The position numbers and the translations under genes were made by a program. From positions 8,434,782 to 8,498,781 of the forward strand of contig CM021322.1 of assembly GCA_010645155.1 (NCBI GenBank): 64,000 nucleotides of DNA, written 5' to 3'. Shown one piece after another: positions 9,103 to 24,000 of this stretch (positions within the stretch are counted from its first letter, which is position 1; every line of letters begins with the position of its first letter). The notes beneath the pieces are model-generated. The model had not been told where the DNA came from. It was given only the letters and a program-made list of their open reading frames with translations, and did no database searches. The DNA comes from Tigriopus japonicus (lineage: Eukaryota > Arthropoda > Copepoda > Harpacticoida > Harpacticidae).

Positions 9103-12100
9103 AATCTTCATCATTTGTTCCCGTCTTTCAATATTCTTCATTCTATACAAGCGTTACTTGAAATGAATAACCACTTGTTTTCTATTTTAATTACCAAGTC
9201 CTGAAGGGGTTTTCTTTGGAAAACGAATTGTTTATGACTATGCTCCACAAATTGTGCTTCGAGTGGCATTTTTCTGAGAGTTGTGATGCATCCACCCGTA
9301 AAACCCTGTTGAGCAAATTGAATCCAAATGGGGGCCATTCACTTTCTCCCGCGGCCAATTTATACTTTACCCATTCACATTGAGCGGCCATCGAGGTTGG
9401 TCCCTTCCTTCTTTCGTTCTTTCCTCCCTTCTGTCTGCTTCGTCATTTTGCCCATTTAAGGTCGTTTAGGGGGATGTATCGCAATGTATCGGAGTATAGA
9501 GCCCATCCCACATCAGCATTGACTCGCTCATTCAATCTCCCTCTGACGATGGCTTGTCGTACACGACCCTTTTGAAACGATTAATCCATCTTGTAAATGA
9601 TTGTGGGTGCCACTCTGCCCTGTAAATCTACTTCAAAACCAATCCCCCTCCTTTCGATACCTCAAAAGTGAAAAATAATAACAACATCGCCCCCCCAAAC
9701 ATCCCCAGTTTCCATCCGTTTGAACCATAGGTTTCAACAAGGTCACAAATGGTTTAGAACAGCTGAGCAATATGTTGTAATAATGTCTTTGCCAAAGAGG
9801 CCTGGTTCATCCCAATCATTTTGGAGTCCAATCCTGGGATGACACAACCCAATCTGAGACGGACGAGAGCAGGAGGACACGACGACGACGAAGTGATGTC
9901 TTTAACCTTGGTGGCTCGAGTAGGAGACAGAAAGTGACTTCAAGTTATGTTTAGCATTTGAACGGGGGGAGGGATCACTTCTTCTCGTTCTTTCTCACTC
10001 TCCACTTGGGAGAAGGATTGCCCGCGTGGCTCGTCCGTACTTCATCTGCGAGATACGGAATGAAATCAATCTTAAGTTCAAGGAGAAAACTGGTTTGCTG
10101 CTCGGAAGACCTGTCATTTTTTCGCCATCGATTTGGAAGAGGGCAAGCCAGACGTGACGTGAAGCGACTCTAAATAGAGGATGATTCATCTGGAATCAAT
10201 TGCGGCCAGTACGAGAATCATTTCCAGTAATGAGGAGGATGATAACTGGGATCGGTCATGTTCCAATTCGAGTGCTCTACTCTACGTATGAATGGTTGGA
10301 GTCGCTCTGACGCAAAACCTCGAGAATTTGGAATTTGGAATCCATTCAAGCACGTTTTCCCCAATTAGAAACAGTCCCACTTTCTCCCCCTTGAATTCTT
10401 TTGTCTGTGAGTTTGTTTCGCTCAGGTTATTCTGCACAAGTTCCGAGTCCAATCCAGTCTGGAATCAAGAAACGGGCTGAATGGAACTCATCTGTGGCAC
10501 TAATGTCTCTGTACGTAAATAGAATGTCATGTCGATTCGTGTTTCGCCCTCTGCCTGCCACGACCTGCATGGCATAACCTCGGCAAAGAAGAAGGAGGTC
10601 CTGCAGGCGAGATGAAAACCGGATTCATAATCATCAACGCTTTAATTTCATTGGAGATCAACTAGCACAAAGAGGCTGGAAGCGCAACGGTTGATCTCCC
10701 TTTGCCTCTCGATCTACCAATTGAGAGCCTCTCGAGCACTACCAAAAGGTAGTAAGTAAGGAGTGAATGGAATGGCGCCTCGGGCCCGATTCGGTTTGCC
10801 TTGGCATCAACTCAAGTGACTTGTGACAATTAATGGCTCTCTGTCGAAATGAATGCTTCCTTCGTTCAGTCGACGTGCACTTGAACGGGATATGCCCATT
10901 TTCTCTCTTTCTCTCTTGAAGAGCTTCTGGTAATGTACTTTTGGGGAGTCATCTGTTGAGTGTCTACCACTTCGGTTCCCTACCCGTTTCACTTCCTGAT
11001 TTCCCCGCTTGGAACAAATCTGACGTGCTCATTTGGCGGAATCAGTGTTTCCCTCAAGATCACAATAAATGACTCAAAGAATATCATGCACAGAGGCCTT
11101 GACATTCAATTTGAGCTGAAGTGTCTCTTTGCCAACGAAGAAAACATGACAAACTTATTACGTCGCCTAAGGTGCGACTTGAGCGCAATTTTGCAAAGTA
11201 CAGTAATTGCCACAACCTTCAGATTTGGAGGGGACGATGGGTGGGTTTGAGCCTGGCCTATAAATCTCTAGACTAAACAATGACAAAGGAGGGCAAAATC
11301 ACTAGGCCAGCTAGACCTTGGTGTTGAAATGACAAATGTGCTGGAGGCTAGTAAGCTTTCTTGGCCATTCCAAGTGAGTGGCTTTCGTTCGTGAAAACAG
11401 AGGATTAATTCCATAATTACAAGTCGTGCGAGGAAACCGGATTTTGACCGAGAAGGCTCCACGAGGCTCACTCGATTTTGAATCGGTCGTGATTGCTATT
11501 GATCCATTCATATTTCTCATTCATTGTTCTCCGTCCTGGCGATAACCCTCCGTTTTTGGCGCTTGGAGTAGGTTGAACAGTAGTGTAAGAAGTACCTGTC
11601 GGGAAAGGAGGAGCAATAGTGTTGGAGAAGTTGTCAAGTTTTGTACAAGTTAGCGTGTCCAATTGTCGGGATACTAGTCAGGATTTCCTCGGAATCATGT
11701 AAAAACTTGTTGCTCACATGGACTAACCAATGACTCGCACGTTTTCATTTCAGAATGCAGACCCTCGGCCAACAACTAGAACAATAACCTTATTCAGAAC
11801 AAGTATTGGCTTTCGTCCCCATTCATGGATTTCATCTTCTGGGAGCCATAGGGACCACAACCAACTAATGACGATCTTGAAAGGAAGGTGAACCTATGAT
11901 TAGTAGCTAGCTTTACAGCTTCTTCTCGGGTCATCCACTAATTGCCATTCGACTCCGGAAGAACACCAAGATTAACGTCACTTCTTCTCCTTCGTCTTCT
12001 TTTTCCCTCCCACTTCACTGAGAGTGGAAACAAATGAACGAGCCCTTCGTTCACAGGAGACCGAAAAGGGTGAGAAAGTGTGGGAACCTCTGATTCCGAG

Positions 12101-13468
12101 GGGCTCTCCGTGTTGTGTTCTCCAGTGGGGATAAAATTGCCGATCGAATCTCCTCGTAAACGAGTGCCTCTATTTCTGGAGCGGACATCAAGCATATTTG
12201 CGTTTGTTGTCTCTCTCCGTGTCTTCATTTCCTTCCATCGTCCCTCATTCAATCCCAGTGTTTTTATTCTTTCGCCACATCGTCCGTGGTCGTTAGCCGG
12301 TTCTCCCCTCATCCGAATTGGGTCTGACACCGGATGTTCGCCAGTTCTGAAGAAGAATCCAGCTCTTGCTCCCACAACATTGGCTGTAATAACTATAATA
12401 ACAACAGCAACAACAACGACAACTTCAAAAAGCATCCACTACAACAGACAGGGTTGGAGTGTCATGTACAAGTAGCTCCACTTGAATGAGCCCACGACTT
12501 ACTCTCTCTCTCTCTCTCTCTCTCGCGAAGTACTAGCAGAAGAAGAAGTAGAAGTGGAAGTGGATGTGGAGATTGTACATCACACAGATGTACTTGTGTA
12601 TGAGTGTGAGTGCGCAGGTTCACGGATTGTGAATTCGTCGACTGCTGCTTGGACCTCATCTGAGCGCGGCGACTCGTTCTTCCACTCGGGAAAAGCGGCA
12701 GTATAGCTCCAGCTGGAGCCATCCCTATTCGTGTTCAAGTGCGGCTCTTCAACCGCCCGTCCGTCTACGGATCTGTGGCTGAGTTTGGGTGTGTGTGCTT
12801 AGCCGTCGTCTCATCCTCAGATCGGGCGTGAGAGTCTCTCGTTTTCCAAGGCGCAAATCGCGCGATCGAGTCGCTCACCGCTCTGGTTGTTTCACAGACT
12901 GAGTGCAGCGCCCCAACTCTAGCGAGTCTTTCTGTCGTGATCAGAAAAACGAACGATCGGACCGATTCTGAAGACGTTGTTCAGTTTGGAGGTGGCTGTT
13001 GCTGTGGTTTGTAGTGGCGTGGGTTTTGTTGGGGTTCTTGGGAAAAGAGCCGGAGAGAAAATAAAAGAAGATGGATATCTCCTGAGGAATGCACATTACT
13101 AACTCCAATGTTAAGACAGAGTTAGACTTCTTCTACATACAGTGCCAAAGCTTTGTGATAAATTTCTGCTGAAGCTGTTGTGTTCTGTGAGGACGCTCGT
13201 TTTCCATCAGATATCAAGTGTTGACATTTGGTGTTTGACTGCAAATAGCATTGTGTAGTTTCAGTGGCAAATTTCAATCGCTTCTGTGTCACGATACAGT
13301 CAGTGAACCCGACAGGGATGCCGGATCATAACTCTTTGGCGGTGCTGTGAACAGGCCTTGCGCCACCTTTAATCAAACTAATAAGTCACATTCATCGCTG
13401 GCGAGAGCTGGATTTCTGCGAATTCTCAATCTGTCTCATCCGTCGAATAATGAGACACGCTCCCGTGG
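9103..13468. other. Upstream region of the SIPA1L gene, no coding exon seen
   Basis: Less AT-rich than the DNA before it. Several overlapping frames of 130-165 codons (for example 11938-12435 on minus and 12080-12475 on plus) show no domain and cover the same bases on opposite strands, so I treat them as chance. The stretch 12700-13468 directly precedes the SIPA1L start and probably holds the 5' UTR and promoter; I cannot place the transcription start. Non-coding upstream exons are possible. Confidence 0.45.
12502..12524. repeat. (CT)n microsatellite
   Basis: Uninterrupted CT run upstream of the SIPA1L gene. On the opposite strand it is a GAGA tract, which in arthropod promoters can bind GAGA-type factors; that role is speculative here. 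Confidence 0.85.
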
Positions 13469-13508
13469 ATGATTCATCTTTATCATCATCATCATCGTCG
13501 TCATCACC

Positions 13509-15031
13509 ATGGAACGGAATAGCAGCACAACCACCATCAATGGCGTGGTTGTAGAACCACTCATCAGTAACAACAACAACAACAATATCAACAACAACAA
13601 ACTCACGGGCAGTCACGCCAGTAAAGTGAAACGCATTGTCCGAAATCATAGCTTCAAATCCATATCGTCCTCCAGTGATCACAACCATCATTATCAGGCA
13701 CCTCCTCCACCCCCTCAAAAGCTGGGGATCACCAATGCACCGCCTTCGGAGAAGCCTCGATCAAGGGCCATGCAGCCTGTAGACTATTACAGTAGCAACG
13801 TCCTGAGAGACGGTGGCCATAACATCAATAACAACGCATCCGCCTCGACCTCATCCATGCCAGCTCGAGACAATTACAAGAGTCTGAATGATGTGTTCGG
13901 AACCGAGGCTAGTATGACGTCGTCGATGATCTCCAACAACTCGGTGGCCTCGTCCTCGACGGCCGGAAAATCCCATTTGAGCAAAAACGTGTCCTTACCT
14001 CTGAATGGCCATTTACCCAATGCTTCCAACGCCTTAAAAGCCGCCCGGAGCATCACCTCGATGAACATGCCTCCACCCTCGGACCCGCCCACTTACAAGC
14101 ACGTGCCTTTATCCAGAAATGTTCCGTCCCAGAATCCCCGATACATGAGCCAACAAGTGCCTAATATGACCCATCGCTTCGGTAATCCTGAGCTGAGGTC
14201 CTCGTATAGTGAGAAAATCAGTGGTGGAGGATCCTCGGCCAGGTCATCTGGAAGCTCCAAAGGGTCGGTGAACCATAGCGGGTTACCTGTGAACAACAGT
14301 CAACGTGATAGTGGTCTCTACAAAAGCAACTCTAGTCTGGACCTCGATCACGAGGTGGATATGGTCCAAGAGGCCATCAAAAACAGTTCCTCTCTGATGA
14401 GCTCGGGTATGTATCGCAGAGAATTCGGCAGTCACGGATCGATTGATGTCATTTCCAGACAAGAGATGCAGCATCAACAAAACCAGCTCTTCAGCGACAT
14501 CCGGTCTTTTGACTCGTCATCCATTGATGGGGTGACCTTGGGAGGTGGACCAGCTGCCATGAGCACACTCACGAGAAAGTCTGAAGAGAGTGCCAGTGGC
14601 TCAGTGATGAGCTCGGGAAGTTTGGAGGAATCACCCAAACAAAAGAAGAAGGCCGGATTCTTCTCCTCATCGTCGTCCACCTCCACCAAAGAGGTCAAGG
14701 GAGGGCAAAAGTCTATCTTTAAAAAGTTTCGTGGAAGTACAAAGGAGACCCATTCGGGTGATAGTCTGAAAGGCCTGGTGAACGGGGATTTAGACACCAA
14801 CAGTGACAAGCATCTAGAGGATCGCCATCGGCGGCGGTTCTTTCTCCACAATGACATCGGAAGTGTCAGTGCCTCGTTGAGTGTGACCACGCATCTGAAA
14901 ACGTTAGAGCGACGCAACACGACCACAGGTGCAAGTGCTGCAAGTGCTGCCTTAAGAAGAACGGATCAGGTGACCAGTGAAGCCATTGAGAAGGATATTG
15001 GCGACAATGTCAGTAATGATTTGGTTCTAAG
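13509..15031 (+). CDS. SIPA1L: SIPA1L exon 1 (first coding)
   Basis: Encodes residues 1-507 plus two bases. It is rich in Ser, Asn and Gly and probably disordered, with many short Ser patches and basic stretches such as KSIFKKFRG. It ends CTAAG followed by GTAAGC. The two leftover bases AG pair with the C that opens the exon at 24246 to give Ser. Confidence 0.9.
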
Positions 15032-18000
15032 GTAAGCGTTCTTCCCGTCAACAATGAAAAATGTCCGGAAAATGAAGGCAAAGGCCAATTTTGACACGAA
15101 GGAGCAATGGTGAACATGTTGGAATCAGATCTCCATTCGCGCTTAGATAGATTGCACAACATAGACTGACGTAACGATGGTTCTATTAAGACCTTCGTGT
15201 TGGCACTAAATTCGATTTGAGAGGTGACCAAGTGAGTTCCATTCAGAGTTCTAATCACGCTCCAATGACCTTAATCTCATCTTTCATGAGAACAGAAACC
15301 TCTACCAATCTGTTTTGTCGGGCCATTTTTTGAAAAGTGGCAAGGGAGACGACCATTCGCCCGCCTATTCAAAAGCACACATTTGATTCCAAAAAGGCAA
15401 GATCGGCTTGTGTTTAGCCTCAATAAATCTTCAAATATTTTGACCCATGATCAAGGCCTGAAGTCTTCCAATCCATTTTTAGAACCTTGTTTGACCTTCA
15501 CTTTACATTTGCCAGAAAACAGAAACAACTAGCGCTGTGACCAAAGAAACCTTTCTCGAATTAAAAAAAAAGCTCAGAATTGAATTTTTATCACCTGTTT
15601 CAATTGGTGGACGTTCATGAAGTGGTCGTAAAAATGTTTGCCACTTTTTTCGCCTTTCGGAAACCGTCATTATCTCATAGTGCGTGCACCATGACAGCAT
15701 CTCGAGCTAAAATTACAAACACGGGATTGGTCAAGGTAAAATCAATTTTGGCTCGTTTCTTCCCGATTTCTCGACGGCAATGCGAAGAAAGACGAAACTG
15801 ATTGTAACTTAACTGGCGAGGAAAATGTAAACGAGGAGTCTTGTCCCTCTCTCTGTTTATGACAGCTTAAATGCACCACGCATGGGATAAAATCACAGAG
15901 CTATCCCATTGCCTTGAAACCCACAGCCGTTTACGGACAAAGCACTTGAATAGGATTTTGGTAGTTTCCTTTCATTCGAAGGCGAAGTGGCAAAAAATAG
16001 ATCAGGGGCCGTGAATATTTCATGCAAATCCCTGAGGATAGTTGGCATATGTATTCTCACGATTGCAATCGTTTGTGTAGTGCTCGGGACAAAACGTCCC
16101 GTCTTTTTAAGGCCAATAACGCACTTGTGTCTTCGCAAGTGGCATTGTCTCGCATAACCTTCAAACTTTGTTCGGTATTAGGGTCCAATTCGAGCTCATT
16201 GCTCAGGTGTATTAAATCTGAAACTCACTCTACATGGGTGACTTTACGTCCTTGTCTGGCCGATCATAGAGTAAAGCTCAAATGATATTACATTGTAATT
16301 GATTGACAAAAGTAACGCCATCAAAGCGGAAAAGGTCAAAGTAAAGAAGTCCCAATTCCTTCTTTCTTGCTTGCCTTCGGCTCCTTTTAGTAAAAAAAAA
16401 AACTTTCTTCAGCTCTAGTGCATCTCGCAATTGCCATCCCTGTGGCCTTGGAGATGCGTGGACAGCCAAGTATCCACTGGTGTTTGATTTCACAATCCAA
16501 GCGTGTTCAAGTGTCCTGCATGTAGCCAAGCATAGAGGCAGACATGTAAATGACTTTCAGTTCATCCTGGGTGAACACACACACACACATCCACATACGT
16601 TATGACGAGGCAATCTGACCGCACTTGGTTCGTCAATGCGTCGTGTGAAGCAACTCTGGATCGTATTTTGTGATTGCAAGCCTCAATCGCTTTCAAATTT
16701 GTCAATGTGGCGATTTGTCACCCGCTCGAGAACTTGACCAGTATCAAAAACTGGGCTCATCCCTTCTTCGTCTTTAAGTGCAATCCCGCTATTCGGCTCG
16801 TTAAGCATATCGGTTTGAAGTGCCTTTTGGGTCAAATTCTGAGAATTCCAGTCATCTCCACTCAAACGAGTTTTCATGAAGGAACATGATTTGAGAGATT
16901 TATGTTAAGACGACATTGTTAGCTGGCAATTATCAGGCAGGCAACTTGCTCAACTCAATCCGTCCCAGACTCTCGATATCGAAACTAACAGACAAATCCC
17001 TGTATTTGCTTTAGACTTCGTTTATACATATTTTTTAATGGCTCTGTTTATGACCAAGCTCATATCTTGAAAAAAAGCCCACTCGTCTTGTTCATGATTT
17101 GGAAACAATGATTGATTTAAAGTCACAAGCTCAGTTCAATAACATCCATCCAACAATTTGAAAGGAATCATATCTCTCAACGATGCCGGATAACCAAGGG
17201 GCGTGTAGACTCATTTAAGAATGAGTTCCTTTCAGGAAGTTATTCCCCTGACTCATTTAACTTCCCCCTTGCAGTAAACAAAAGATTCCTTGAAATGAGA
17301 TTCTCAAGCTTTAACAACAACAATGAGTTACCACAACCTCTTTCATAGTAAGTGCTGGGTGTGATCTTTCTGTTTCTAAGCTCCTAAACAGGCGGTTCGC
17401 GTTGCCAAGATTTTGGGCCACATTTGATTGATGTGAGATAAAGTAGAGCTTCATCTTTCATGATTGGTCACTAAACACGCCCAGAAGCAACGTGTCGAAG
17501 CTAAATTGAATATTCAACGAAACAAAGCGCACACCAGACAAGCCTTACAATTCTATTGAAAGTGGATTTTGAATTAAGGTCCAGGGTTGAGGCAGGAATC
17601 GGTTTGCGTGGGATGGAATGTATGTATGTATGCATACTGTATATGGGCGAGGATTAGTTTGTTTTCTTCCCCGTCAGCTGTTGCAGCAAGAAAAGCGCGA
17701 GTTTCAGATTGCTGCTGTGGATGTCGTTGTTGCTGCTAACGACAATTCTGAGACAAATGCGTACTTGGAAACGCACCCGCCGAAATGAGAACGCGAACAT
17801 TTGCCTGACTGAAAAGTACGTCATTCAAGGACTGTTTCCGTTTCGGCAAAAGACTCTATGCATGCCATAAATCAGAAAAGGTTGTCATTCTCGTGAAGGA
17901 TCCACGTCATATTCACCATATTAAGCCTAATTTGAGATGTTGTTTTTTCTCATGGATAGCAATTGCCATCTCAAAATGAACATCGCCAGACATACTTGGC

Positions 18001-21000
18001 CTTGAAATTTCAGATGAGATTGTGTAACTCAGAGCCTAACGACAGTTTGAAGACCATTTGCAGAGTTACGGCTTTACCAAATGTGTGACAAAGGCCTTCA
18101 GATCAAATGCTTTGGTCTCCTTAGACCCAGTCGACCTTGGGCCAAAATCTATGATGCACCCAAGGCCCATGATTGATTCTTGAAAGTTCCATGACACCCG
18201 AATTCGTTGTTTCGTTCCGTTGTTTGTTGCAAGGAGTTTGGGTGAAGATTTTTGCTTGAGACGAACTTTCTCACGCAAGTAGTTCCGACTTGTCTTGGAT
18301 CATCTGGATCATCCTTTCCCTCGGTGATGGCAGATCCCATGCACAAAATCCTCTCACTCTGCCGTCCTGAAATTTAGACTGTCTTCGATGGAGGTGAAAT
18401 CCTGCCCATTTCGGATTCGGGCGGCGAACACACCAAGGAAATCTGAGCCGCCGAGAACTGTCCTCACCCACAAATGCAAGAAGACACAACTGAATGAATG
18501 AACGCTGGAATTCCCCCTGTATCATTGCTTGGGAGTCGTCCTAATGACCCATCCTGATGTGCTTTTCATTTCTGTGAATTACTGTTCATATCCTTTGGAA
18601 CTTCAGATCGGGTTTCGTTCGAGTTTCACGTGCAAATTGGGTTCGTTCTCCTGACCCCGATTTTCTTGAGCAGATGTGCATGCAAGCGAAAAGTAGGAAT
18701 ATCCTCTGAATCCATGAAGAGGCTGTTAAAAGCGTTCCTGGCTTCAATTTGAACCTTGGATGCTGACGGATGTGTCTATATTTACGGATAGTAGCGATAT
18801 TTTCGTCAGAAGTCGGGCCTGGCCAATTCTCCCTCAAATTGAGTTTCTTCCATGAATCGGATCCTCCAGAATGTTGAAGGGCCATATCCGATAAGACGAA
18901 CCTGCTCTGAATGGAGACATGAAGGAACGAGATGAAGGCGGATTGATGCTTAAATGCTGCAGGGCACAAAAGCCTTTGTCGCCAAAGCAAAGTACTCGAG
19001 CAAATACAGTCCCTTCTGGAAGATGTTTGAAACCCCGCCAATCACCTCATTTCCCAAGTGACATTCTGCACAAATATGTACAAGTATTGACACAGGAACG
19101 AGCTGATTTATTCTCGGACAGAGTGTTCTTATCAGGAGGAGACGCTAAAAATTGTGCCTTCATGTTTTGTGAGTTCTTGCCTATTCGTTAATGCGCCATC
19201 GAGGCCTTTTGCCACGTTCGGCGTTAGTCTTCACACACGTGGCCATGTCTTTGGCTCCTGTTGCAAAAAGTGTCTCCAGTGATAACCGCCGTTTTCAATC
19301 GTTGAACATAAGTTGGATTGCTTTTGAATTGGACAGAATTTTCAACAGTCGTCCAGTCCACTTTTCAACAGACAGCCTGGTGAATGAGCAGAAAAAGAGG
19401 CTGCAAATCGATATCTCATGTTGTAATTGCCTTCAGAACGTCTCGGTTGCGGGCCAAAATGCCACACACATGTAGCTAATGCTTCCTTGTTTTAATTGCC
19501 GTCCGGACTTGAGAAACGTCTTGAGAAACCGCCAATGGACCATGGCTGTTTGTTCTTCATCGATGGCCCCGAAAGTCACGAAAAAATCCAACTTTCCATC
19601 GATTGATTCACGGGGCAGATCGACAACGACTCGGGATAGATTCCCGCTTACCGCTCGATCCTTTTTCGAGTGCCTTCTCATGCCCCAGATCTGCAGTAAT
19701 TGAACCATACACACATACATACATCCTTCGTAGGCGAGCACGTTTTGGATTGTTTACAGTACGGAGTACATTCATACGTAAGCCATCTCTGAAGGAATGA
19801 GGGACTGCTTTGTCAGAAGCTCATCCGATCGTGTTTTCCTTTGTTTCTTGAAAGATCGAACTGCCTTAAAGATTGCGTCTTCATAGAAGTCGTCAGAGCC
19901 AGCGATTACTTTCAACTCCTCCAACCAACCATTGTAAAGCTACGGGACATACCATGAACAAGTGGAGTTTTGTAATGTTTTGATTTGCTTCCATGAAAAT
20001 GAGTATCTGACCTGGGGGTTGACAGAATTGAAGCAGTCACGAATCGCACTCGAAAGGAAGTCGACTGAGTCGCTCGCTACATGCTAACTGGGCCTGACTT
20101 GAGTGAGTGTGAGTGCCATTTGCATGTTTACATCTCCCGAAATCCTCCTGCTCCGCTACGCTATGCCATGTACGTAGTGCAAAGTTGAAACCTAGTAGTA
20201 GTTAGTTCATCTTCTGTGGCCAATCTGTGACGAACAGTCCACAAATGGCAAAACATGAGAAGCGTTCCCAATTAGGGCCGAGAATTTGTGCCCGAGAAAA
20301 GGTTAAGCGATTGCTTGTCGGGGCTCTTTCTTAATGTTGTTCTGGTTGTACTGATTTTATCATGTTTGAACGAGTGAACGATGCTTGAGCTCATGTATGG
20401 CGACGCTTTTCTCTCTTCGGCAATGCGTGCAGTGGTTATTGGATGGTTGGTGGTCGGAGGGAAAATGGAGCACCCAATTCTCATGTCATTTTGAGCACTG
20501 CATGTCTACATAGGCCTCCAATTCCAGAGGGGACAACCATTGAGAAAGAGGAAACGTGTTTTCTGAAGAAGATCATGCCGCTGATGATCCCATCGAGCAT
20601 TGTGAGAATGGCTATGATAATAATGATAAAGATGAGAATGATGGTAATAATAATAACACGGGTAATGATGATAGTGATGATGGTTGAAGCGATCCTCTTT
20701 TAATTAGCTCGCTCACATCATCCATCTAGCGTCGAGTAATTGGGGACTCTCACTTTTTTGATCGACAACCAGATTCACTTGATGAAGATTTCTCTCTCTC
20801 TCATTTGATAACGCTTCATATTTCTGGTACAAAACCATCTTTCAAGAAATGGGGTTGATGCTCGCTCCAGGATATTTTACTAGAAACTTACTCATCATTA
20901 TCCACAAATGACTGCACTGCCGTTTCATTTCAATGACAACGGTTAAACGAGCAGATGGAAGCAATACGATCAGCTTTTATGGCTGATGATTTTTAATCCC

Positions 21001-24000
21001 TTCACCAAAGCTCTTTTTTGTACCTTAACTTGACACGAAGCGGATTAAAAGTGATCCATGTCATATTTAGGAGGCCATTTCTTTCTCATTCGTTCACATT
21101 GAATGGTTGATTATCACGGTCAAAGTGAGATGTCCTACTGAATGGCTTCGGTAAAATATTGGCCTTCCTAAGGTTTCTTTCAGCCCTTCTTGCATGCTTT
21201 CCTGAAACAAGGAGTGACGTCATGTAAAAAAGATCAAGTTTGACCAAGATTTCTAGAAATTAGGCCAGATTTCACTCGGATGATCGTCAAGTCCCAACCA
21301 TCCATTCTCCATCTTTGCCTTCCATGTGGAACGTTCTGATTCTATGGGCATATTTAAAGCATGAAGCAGTTAACGTTCAACCATGAGGAACAAAGGTGGT
21401 TTTGACATGCTTTTTCTACTTGAGTTGGTTGAAGTGATTGGCTATTCTCATTACAACAAGAAAGACGTCGTGCTTTGTTCCTGTTTTGCTCTTTGTACTT
21501 GTCTTGAAGAATAAACATTATTGAAAAGTAGTATAAATCATAAGATGAATGAGTGCCAAAACATTTGTTTTTTTTTTCTGGTCAAAGAAAACTGAATGGA
21601 TGCATGGAGGTAAAGGTTATCAAACTTTTAAATCATTTGGAAAGCTGGAGCGGCTCTGATCAAGGTCAGATTCGTGAACTTGCCTATTTCTTCCCTTCTT
21701 GGGCCAAGTTAGGGGCTCATCACTCGCGAACGATATTGGCTGAATTTGGCTTTATCGTCGTCTTATTCAACCAGGATGAGTGAAATTGCTCGTGGTGCAA
21801 ATCCTTCCTCAAGAATAGTTTCTTTTATGACGTTCTTTTGTTGAGAACACTTGCATGAAGCAATCCATCTGATTTGTCCTTGGGCCTCCCGATTGTACGG
21901 TAAAGGTGTTTTTAGGATCCCCTTTTTGAGCTGTGGGAATGGGTGTGTTCCAAAGTTGTTGATGCCAATCTTGAATTTGCGTAATGATGGCTGGGAGTTT
22001 CAAGATCAACCGGAATATCCCCCAAAACATCCGTCCATTTCCCGTTTTAATCAGATGCAAGAGCGGATTCCACCGTTCAAGGAAATGGAACCTCAACGAT
22101 GCCTCGACCATTAGGCATCTTAAAACGCATGTTTAATATTCATGATGGCCATTTGAATAGTCAATCTAGGTCAATAACACAATGGCATGTGTTTTTGCCC
22201 ACGGTTATGGAGCCTCCTCCAAACCCTGATTGAGCTGTGGTGCACCATGCACGAGATAAATGAAGCATCAGCATCCGATTCGACGACCTTGATCCATCAC
22301 AGCCAGTAGAGTTACATTACCTAGTACAAACTACGAAATATGATAGCCAAGCAGGGGATAGATCTATTGCAATCCTTTCACGCTCATTTCATTCAATCTC
22401 GGCGAGCAAAGAACGATCCCTCGATGCAGAAAAAAGCAAAGTCTTGATGCTCGTGCAATTGGAGTGTGAGGTATCCTGAGCATGATTAGACCATGAAAAA
22501 ACAACGATTGAGGAGGGGTTTGGATACTGCCAAGGGTCTAATCTGAAAATGAATCAGTTGTATGCGTATCTTTGATCACGGCTAGGTCCAAATCCACCGT
22601 GTCATGAAGAGGTAATTAATGTTCATCAAAGCTGACTTGGCGCCACGGACCCGCATAAGGCACGTAACCAACTAACTAACAAACGAACCAAGTCGCACGT
22701 TTATGATCGGACCCGGTGGCTTTTGTGTTAAAGAAAGAGGTGGTTGAAGAGCCGAGCCAGGCCCCAATTTGTGCATGAACCAATATCTTCATGTCACCCA
22801 TCAACCTGGCTCAAAAATGCATTCGGCTCCACCTTGATTCAGGCAGGCTGAAACCACATGTTCAGGCGTTTTAGCTCCACTCGGATGGCCCCTCCCAGTT
22901 TGTTATTTGCGAATGTCAAAGGTGGGCACAGGTCAGTGACAATGGAACTCGCATATATTTGTATATAGTAAGCCTTCTCAGTCTCTAAACTACTGCTGGG
23001 GTTATTTCAAGTCAAGACTTCAAAGACTTTACGAATGTCTTGTGTCCCGATGATGTCCGGTCCTGAAAGTAGACTCGCATCAGATTGAGGTTTTATGATT
23101 GTTGAAGTTGAATCTCATTTGAAGATCAAAGGTCAGCAGACAAGGACATGGATCCAGTTTGAGTTGGCCTTAAAGGAGAAACCTCGAGCCATTCGACTTG
23201 TTTTCATCTCTGAGGAGGCAATCGGATTATGACGTGAAACATTCCTCGGCGTGGCTTTTCTCAGAGGTGCGGATTGCAATCTCAGCGCTGACATTCTTTT
23301 TTGGGTGTTATTCCCTCTTGGAGTTATAAAATAATGCCCGTCCAACAAACGCATTTTCCCACTTTTTAATAGCAGTTCAAGCTAATCGGGGTGAATAGAA
23401 CTCCACCCTACTCCAAAGGGACCTTCGTTCGCCTTTTTTACATTCATCAAAGTGCAGCCCAACCCAAACCGAAATAACGGCTTCGCGAGTGAGTCCTGGT
23501 TCATTCAGCACCAATGGTTCTCAATGACCAAGTCCAACAAAGGGGTTCTTCCACAATTGTGCTCTTCGTAATGACCAGGAACGGGTGCGATTTCCAAGGC
23601 TCGTGAAGAAATAAAACCCTTCTTACCACCCTGTCCGTCCCCCTATCTTCTTCCTCTTCTCGCTTCAGGCATTTGGTCGCCTTTGTTAGGCCAGAAAATG
23701 AATGAAAAGATTTCAAAGGAACGAAATGCCACCATACCACCCCATTCATGAGCTATGAACGTACAAATACAAGAGAGTGTAATACTGGAGCTACACATGA
23801 AGATCTTAAGACCGAAATGAAGGCACTTTGGCAGGGAGGAAGAAGAACAAGAAGAAGAAGAAGACTCATGCGGTTAGACTTGATTGAGGGGACTGAAAAT
23901 ATGGCGCTCGAGTGGCTGATTACCGATCAGCCTGATCAAGATGACGCCAAGAATGGAATACAAACCATTATGCAAGCGAAGGTCTCATTGGCTTGCTTGC

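Noticed and set aside
11938..12475. Opposed frames of 165 (minus) and 131 (plus) codons
   Set aside because: They cover the same bases on both strands, use low-complexity Arg/Thr/Val runs and have no recognisable domain; GC-rich chance frames.
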